From positions 43,921 to 107,920 of the forward strand of contig CAJUDY010000005.1 of NCBI GenBank assembly GCA_910584945.1: a stretch of 64,000 nucleotides of DNA, given 5' to 3'. Both the position numbers and the translations under genes were made by a program. Below the pieces are notes generated by a model that did not search any database, had not been told where the DNA came from, and saw nothing but the letters and a program-made list of their open reading frames with translations. The DNA is from an uncultured Lachnospiraceae bacterium (GTDB lineage: Bacteria; Bacillota; Clostridia; Lachnospirales; Lachnospiraceae). Within the stretch, counting starts at the first letter, position 1. Every line of letters begins with the position of its first letter. Shown one piece after another: positions 59,722-64,000 of this stretch.

Positions 59722-60678
59722 TTATTCTGCTGCAGCGTCTCCTGCAGGTTCTGCCGTGTTGTCTCCGGCACCGTCTCCCGCAGGCTCCGCCGTGTCGTCC
59801 GAAGGATTGATCTCCTCTTCCGGCAGCGTGCTGGCCGCTCCCTCCGAGCTGCCGCCTACCGTGTCAAAGCCTTCCCCTCCGGTTACCAGCACATTTCCTG
59901 CATTCATGCTGTTCGTAAATTCGTCATAGTAATCGTTCATGGACTTAATGTCCGCACCGCTGTCGATGATCACAAATTCCACCCGGCGGTTCTTTGCCCG
60001 GCCCTCGCTGGTATCATTCTCACTGACGGAACGGTACTGTCCGTAGCTTAAGCCTACCAGCTTGCTGGGATCGATGATATCCTTATTCTGAATATAGGCT
60101 GCCACCTCTGCGGAACGCATGGCGGACAGAATCCGATCGGTCCTGGGGTTGTTCGCCCGGTCCGGGTTGGCCTGCGCTGTATGTCCCATGATATTGATCT
60201 GGGCAATGCTGCTCTCATATTGTTCCAGCACGCCGCAGAGAATATCCAGGATCAGGATCGCTTCCTCGGTCAGGTCCGACTTGTCGCCGTCAAAAAACGC
60301 CTGGTTCTCGAACACAAGAAAGGTATATCCGTCTTCCCTGGAGATACTCACTCCTTCTACCCCGCTGCTGGAGAGCGCTTCCATCAGGGCGATGTACAGC
60401 TCCTCCGGATTTTCCGGATCGGAGATCGCCTCGTCAAAGTCCATGTTGCCGGACACCTCATATTCTGCTTCTGAGATATCCTGGTTGATGGCAATCTGTT
60501 CTGTCTCACCGGAACTGGGAAAGATACTCTTTACAAAGACTTCCCATTTCTGCTGATCCAGACTGGACATGGAATAAAGCATAACGAAGAAACACAGAAG
60601 AAGGGTCACCATGTCGCCATAAGTGTCCATCCAGCTTCCGCAGTCTTCATCTCCTCCGCCTTTTTTCCGTCTGCTCAT
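59722..60678 (-). CDS. motB: Flagellar stator protein MotB
   Basis: The 318-aa protein has one membrane helix with the proton-binding Asp in YGDMVTLLLCFFVMLYSM, a plug/linker region, and an OmpA-like peptidoglycan-binding domain (INIMGHTAQANPDRANNPRT, then LSYGQYRSV and EGRAKNRRVEFVII). The C-terminal 60 residues are acidic and low-complexity with AEPAGD repeats. Its ATG overlaps the motA stop (ATGA). Confidence 0.94.
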   Translation of the reverse strand: MSRRKKGGGDEDCGSWMDTYGDMVTLLLCFFVMLYSMSSLDQQKWEVFVKSIFPSSGETEQIAINQDISEAEYEVSGNMDFDEAISDPENPEELYIALMEALSSSGVEGVSISREDGYTFLVFENQAFFDGDKSDLTEEAILILDILCGVLEQYESSIAQINIMGHTAQANPDRANNPRTDRILSAMRSAEVAAYIQNKDIIDPSKLVGLSYGQYRSVSENDTSEGRAKNRRVEFVIIDSGADIKSMNDYYDEFTNSMNAGNVLVTGGEGFDTVGGSSEGAASTLPEEEINPSDDTAEPAGDGAGDNTAEPAGDAAAE

Positions 60679-61496
60679 CCTGCTCCGCCCCCTTCTCCGC
60701 CGGCCGGCGCATCTTTGGCTTTCAGAAGAAGCTTCTTCTGCTGAGACTGTTTCAGACAGGACAACAGATGCTCACGCAGGAACTTGGGATTCTCTCCCGC
60801 CTGGATTCCCATGATGCCCTCAATAATCGTCATACAGTACAACTCTTCCTCCGCCTGTCTGACACGCAGCTTCTTTGCAATGGGCTGAAAAAACAGGTTG
60901 GCAATCAAGCTGCCGTAGAACGTAGTGATCAAGGCCACGCTCATGTCCTGCCCCAGGGTGCTGGCGCCGCCGCCCCCGTCCAGGTCCATACCTTTCAGCA
61001 TGTTGATCAGACCGATCAGGGTACCGACCATACCGAAAGCCGGAGCATACGAAGACGCCTTCTCATAGATACCGGCTGCCTCGTCGTGCCTTGCGATCAT
61101 ATCGTCCATCTGCTTCTCCAGCATATTCCGCACTTTGTCCGGATCGTTGGCATCTACAATCATCAGTACGCTTTGTTTCAGGAAAGGGTCCTTGATCTCC
61201 TCCGCCTTCTCCTCCAGCGCCAGAAGCCCGCTCTGCCTTGCCAGCATCGCCAGATCCACCAGCTCATCCACCAGCTTGGGAATTGCAAACTTTTTGCCCT
61301 TGGTCAGCACCATCAGATGCTTCGGCACATCCTTCAGTATCCGTAAAGGATAACTCGCAAGTATGGCCGCGATCGTTCCTCCTAAAACAATCGCCAAACT
61401 TTGGGGGTCCCAGAAGTTCCCAAGCTTGGAAGTTCCAATTCCCCATACGACAAGTCCCATACCGATTATCATACCGAGAATGGTTGTTATATCCAT
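60675..61496 (-). CDS. motA: Flagellar stator protein MotA
   Basis: The 273-aa protein has four membrane helices, the cytoplasmic charged loop that contacts FliG, and the motif YAPAFGMVGTLIGLINMLKG with MSVALITTFYGSLIANLFFQ. The start at 61496 has GGAGGAG upstream; an earlier Arg-rich start is rejected. Confidence 0.95.
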   Translation of the reverse strand: MDITTILGMIIGMGLVVWGIGTSKLGNFWDPQSLAIVLGGTIAAILASYPLRILKDVPKHLMVLTKGKKFAIPKLVDELVDLAMLARQSGLLALEEKAEEIKDPFLKQSVLMIVDANDPDKVRNMLEKQMDDMIARHDEAAGIYEKASSYAPAFGMVGTLIGLINMLKGMDLDGGGGASTLGQDMSVALITTFYGSLIANLFFQPIAKKLRVRQAEEELYCMTIIEGIMGIQAGENPKFLREHLLSCLKQSQQKKLLLKAKDAPAGGEGGGAG

Positions 61497-61571
61497 GTTT
61501 CTTCTCCTCCTTGCCAAACATCAGCAATCTGTATTTGTAAACTGTTCCGTATCGTCACAGTTACTTTTGAT

Positions 61572-61769
61572 CTATTTATCGCCACCTGGCGCGGTACAGC
61601 TCTGATAAAACGCGCGGAGCTGCTCCACCACCGAATCCGCTGTATCCTTCACCAGATAGTAATAGCCATTCATCATTTTGATCTTGGTCTCCGGAATGCT
61701 CTCCATCGACTCAATCTGCAGGATATTCAGATACAACACTTCTCCACTCAGCCGTGTCACCCTAATCAT
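61572..61769 (-). CDS. flbD: Flagellar protein FlbD (swrD-type)
   Basis: The 65-aa protein begins MIRVTRLSGEVLYLNILQIE and has the family stretch IPETKIKMMNGYYYLVKDTA. In B. subtilis the homologue SwrD raises motor power. The start at 61769 has AGGAG 6 nt upstream. The frame is open further, to an ATG overlapping the flgE stop (TAATG at 61919), so a 115-aa form with a basic 50-residue extension is possible. It lies in the standard flgE-flbD-motA order. Confidence 0.9.
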   Translation of the reverse strand: MIRVTRLSGEVLYLNILQIESMESIPETKIKMMNGYYYLVKDTADSVVEQLRAFYQSCTAPGGDK

Positions 61770-61814
61770 ATCTCTCCTACCACCTTCCGTACTCCATGCA
61801 GGGGGGGCATCCAG

Positions 61815-61839
61815 GGAGGACGTATGCAATACGTCCTCC
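61815..61839 (-). promoter_or_regulatory. Perfect 11-bp hairpin between flgE and flbD
   Basis: GGAGGACGTAT and ATACGTCCTCC enclose a 3-nt loop. There is no T-run after it on the coding strand, so it is more likely an RNA processing or stabilising site than a terminator. It lies in the 149-nt flgE-flbD gap. Confidence 0.65.
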
Positions 61840-61918
61840 ATCTGAAGCCTTTCCCTCCGGGCCTCTCTGGCCCGGTCCATAATTCTCTGATCGGCACTGC
61901 GCCTTCTATACCATGCCA

Positions 61919-62935
61919 TTACCGTTTCATACTGATCAGATCAGACAAAATCTCGTCGCTGACCGTAATCATCTTACTATTCGCCTGGAATCCTCTCTCC
62001 GCCATAATCATCTCCGAAAACTCCACCGCCATATCCACGTTGGAAGCCTCCAGGTAGCCAGGCATCAAGGTTGCCCGGTTGCTGCCCGGAACGTCCGCGC
62101 TACAAGTACCTGTGTTGTCGCTCTCAGACGCTTTATAGTAGTTGCTGCCATCCTTCGTCAAACCTTCCTGGTTCTGGAACGTAACAATAGCTACCGTACC
62201 GATGGTGAAAACACCACTTTTGGTGATATCATTTCCCTGATCATCTTTCGCTGGATATGTCAAAGTAGCCTCAATATTACCTGCCTTATTAATCTTAATA
62301 GCTGTACATTCAAGAGCCTCTTTATTACCTATAGCCTCACTAAATCCCAAAGTAACTGTATCTGATGTAGGTGGCGTAGCATTGGGATTTCCTGGTGTAA
62401 CTGTTACACTTTTAGGAATACGCAAAGGCACCATTTTTCCATCATTTGCTGCAATACTGTCATTCAAATAGCCATATACAAAATTACCATTTCCATCAAC
62501 AATATAACCATTGCTATCCTTCTTGAACTGACCAACACGGGTATAATCAAAATCCGCATTTTTTATTGCATCCGTATCAGTTGCAGCAACTCCTGTAGTA
62601 GGTACGCTTTCAGTTTTAGTTGACTTCGTCACAAAGAATCCATTTCCGTCAATCGTTGCCGAGAATCCGCCCACATACGTCGGTGTACTTGCCGCCATAT
62701 CAATGGAGATCGTCCCCATCAAAGAACCATAACCATACTGAGCCGCGTTCACACCGCCGGCATCTGCCGTACCATTGGTAGACGCGTTCGCCGACTGATA
62801 CATCGTATCCTTAAATGTATAACTCTGAGATTTATATCCAACAGTATTGACGTTGGCAAGGTTATGTCCGATGACATCCAGTTTGTTCTGATGTGCCCGA
62901 AGGCCCGAAACGGCTGAATCCATTGCTCTTAACAT
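61919..62935 (-). CDS. flgE: Flagellar hook protein FlgE
   Basis: The 338-aa hook protein starts MLRAMDSAVSGLRAHQNKLD with IGHNLANVNTVGYKSQ and ends with the axial C-terminal helix (VDMAVEFSEMIMAERGFQAN, SKMITVSDEI). The conserved D1 parts flank a variable middle (about 100-270) that is rich in Thr, Asn and Lys. The DNA for that middle part (about 62170-62660) is clearly more AT-rich than its surroundings. It is a short FlgE. Confidence 0.93.
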   Translation of the reverse strand: MLRAMDSAVSGLRAHQNKLDVIGHNLANVNTVGYKSQSYTFKDTMYQSANASTNGTADAGGVNAAQYGYGSLMGTISIDMAASTPTYVGGFSATIDGNGFFVTKSTKTESVPTTGVAATDTDAIKNADFDYTRVGQFKKDSNGYIVDGNGNFVYGYLNDSIAANDGKMVPLRIPKSVTVTPGNPNATPPTSDTVTLGFSEAIGNKEALECTAIKINKAGNIEATLTYPAKDDQGNDITKSGVFTIGTVAIVTFQNQEGLTKDGSNYYKASESDNTGTCSADVPGSNRATLMPGYLEASNVDMAVEFSEMIMAERGFQANSKMITVSDEILSDLISMKR

Positions 62936-63029
62936 ATATTCTTATTATCCTTTCTCTATAACCCTTAGTCTTAAAGCCCCACTGGGCTTTCACCTCTCTA
63001 TAAAGCTGCATGACAGCTTTCCCCGTCGT

Positions 63030-63182
63030 CAGCCTGTGATGGGCTGATGTTCCTGAAGGACCCATAGAAGGGCGCCGGTCCTTAGGGTGCGTCTTTTGCA
63101 CCCTTAGTACCGCTGCGTCCCTTCCCTAAGCGCAAGCGGGGTCCGTAAGGAATATCTGCCCGTCGCGGGCGTCCGGGTAACC
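63030..63182. repeat. Dispersed palindromic repeat, copy F (full)
   Basis: The left arm has GGGCTGATGTTCCTGAAGGA and CCCATAGAAGGGCGCC. The tip is a perfect hairpin, TTAGGGTGCGTC..GCACCCTTAG-like, leading into TACCGCTGCGTCCCTTCC. The right arm ends GGTCCGTAAGGAATATCTGC. It lies between the TIGR02530 gene and flgE inside the flagellar operon. Next to it, AAAGCCC/GGGCTTT and AAAGCTG/CAGCTTT form two small hairpins upstream of flgE. Confidence 0.65.
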
Positions 63183-63261
63183 ACTGCTCCGTCCATCATG
63201 TTCCCTCACCATTCACGCAAGAGAACCCAAAGCATCCTCACTCTTGAGGTCCTGCTCCCTA

Positions 63262-63639
63262 CTACATCAAGACGGCACTGTCAATATTCGTGAACACCCG
63301 CTCCTTCATATCACTCTGAGACATGGTCGTCACGACCGTATTATTGGGTACATTGACGATAAACACCCCCTGCGCTCCAATCACGGCCACATCCCTGGCG
63401 CCCTTTTTCCTGGCTCCGTCCACGGCATGCTCCAGATTGCTCATCAGCTGACTGTCCACGGCAATTCCCCGTTCATTCATACGTTTTGCGGCATGTTTGG
63501 AAAAATTCAGGCCCTCCCTGGCACTCTCCTGGAGCAGTTTTTCAAATGACACCTGATTTCCGCCGGTCTGCGTCCTGCCGGTATTCTGGCTGACGCCGGC
63601 GCGCCCATTTTCCAAACGCTGAACTCCGTTCATCTCCAT
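63262..63639 (-). CDS. Flagellar operon protein, TIGR02530 family
   Basis: The 125-aa protein has the family core LNFSKHAAKRMNERGIAVDS and a C-terminal VFIVNVPNNTVVTTMSQSDM. The N-terminus is polar and disordered. It sits between flgD and flgE in Firmicutes flagellar operons; its role is not firmly known, with hook assembly suggested by position. The start at 63639 has AAGGATT upstream. Confidence 0.88.
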   Translation of the reverse strand: MEMNGVQRLENGRAGVSQNTGRTQTGGNQVSFEKLLQESAREGLNFSKHAAKRMNERGIAVDSQLMSNLEHAVDGARKKGARDVAVIGAQGVFIVNVPNNTVVTTMSQSDMKERVFTNIDSAVLM

Positions 63640-63703
63640 ATGTAATCCTTTCTTCCAAAAATCCCTGCCCTTTGATCATCCAGGGCAATCATAAATTACT
63701 TGC

Positions 63704-64000
63704 TCAGGCTGTGATCCCTGCGGCTGCCGCTGCGCCTTCCTCCGCGCCCCCGGTCACCTCATTCTCGGGCGAAGTCGTCGGCTCCTGCGCGCCCTGACTG
63801 GAACCCGCTGCCTCTGTTCCGGCATCCGTCGGCTCCTTCGTGCCTTCACTGCCTTCCGCTCCATTCACCGGGTCCTTCGTTCCTTCGGTGGTGCCCTCCG
63901 GCTCCTTGGAATCCTCGCTTCCTTCCACTTTGTCTGGGTCCTTCAAGTCCTCTCCGGAACCATCATCCCGGTCTGCGTAAGGATCAGGAATCTTGCCCAC
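63704..64000 (-). CDS. flgD: C-terminal tail of a flgD-position gene (partial)
   Basis: Only the last 98 residues are present; the gene continues past the right edge. The piece is almost entirely acidic low-complexity (Glu, Gly, Thr, Ser, Pro, Asp) with repeated EGSE-KEP and EGTKDP-like units, and no recognisable domain. The assignment to FlgD (hook cap) rests on its place directly before the TIGR02530 gene and flgE. Confidence 0.5.
   Translation of the reverse strand: MGKIPDPYADRDDGSGEDLKDPDKVEGSEDSKEPEGTTEGTKDPVNGAEGSEGTKEPTDAGTEAAGSSQGAQEPTTSPENEVTGGAEEGAAAAAGITA

Overview
The window reads as the chromosome of a motile, anaerobic, high-GC Clostridia, most likely a Lachnospiraceae-type Firmicute. 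Supporting signs are strong Shine-Dalgarno sites, SigA-like -35/-10 boxes, an oxygen-independent (Cbi) cobalamin pathway, FliY/CheC/CheD/CheV chemotaxis proteins, paired WYL-domain regulators, and the secG-rnr-smpB-ssrA order. The family assignment is inference from gene content.

Positions 1-15.6 kb (minus strand) are a B12/tetrapyrrole operon behind a cobalamin riboswitch with its own promoter and terminator. The order is cbiF, hemA, cbiH, a hemC-cobA-hemD triple fusion, cobD, a giant DUF4132 protein, cbiP, cbiC, cobT and the start of cbiD. The operon turns glutamyl-tRNA and porphobilinogen into uroporphyrinogen III and precorrin-2, runs several corrin-ring steps and attaches the nucleotide loop. 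The DUF4132 gene is the odd member. Three copies or half-copies of a dispersed palindromic repeat lie in this operon's gaps.

15.6-26.9 kb holds a DUF1292 gene, coaBC / small membrane protein / coaX, rtcB, an Lsa-like ABC-F ATPase with a long uORF-bearing leader, a LacI regulator with a MATE exporter, and a class A penicillin-binding protein. 26.9-35.7 kb is more accessory: two WYL regulators flanking a Crp-like gene, nudC, a DUF3800 relic, a glycerate kinase, a chimeric thiolase/lipoprotein relic, an MBL-fold hydrolase with a perfect LacI-type operator, and a second LacI regulator.

35.7-46.3 kb holds tmRNA, smpB, rnr, secG, a polar amino-acid ABC transporter, a polyferredoxin, a VWA-MoxR-phosphoesterase operon and a DtxR-like regulator. 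MoxR and VWA proteins are known companions of DUF4132 proteins, so this operon may work with the giant protein of the B12 operon.

46.3-64 kb (minus strand) is a flagellar/chemotaxis operon running flgD-position gene, TIGR02530 gene, flgE, flbD, motA, motB, fliM, cheY, flgC, fliY, fliO, fliP, fliQ, fliR, flhB, flhA, sigma-28, flgF, flgG, cheC, cheD, cheV. No fliL, flhF or flhG is seen at their usual places. FliY carries three tandem copies of a peptide resembling the CheY-P-binding N-terminus of FliM.

The main leads are the riboswitch-controlled DUF4132 gene with a possible MoxR/VWA partner operon, the triple FliM-like motif in FliY, the ABC-F leader with a three-codon uORF, and the repeat family that tends to abut stop codons.
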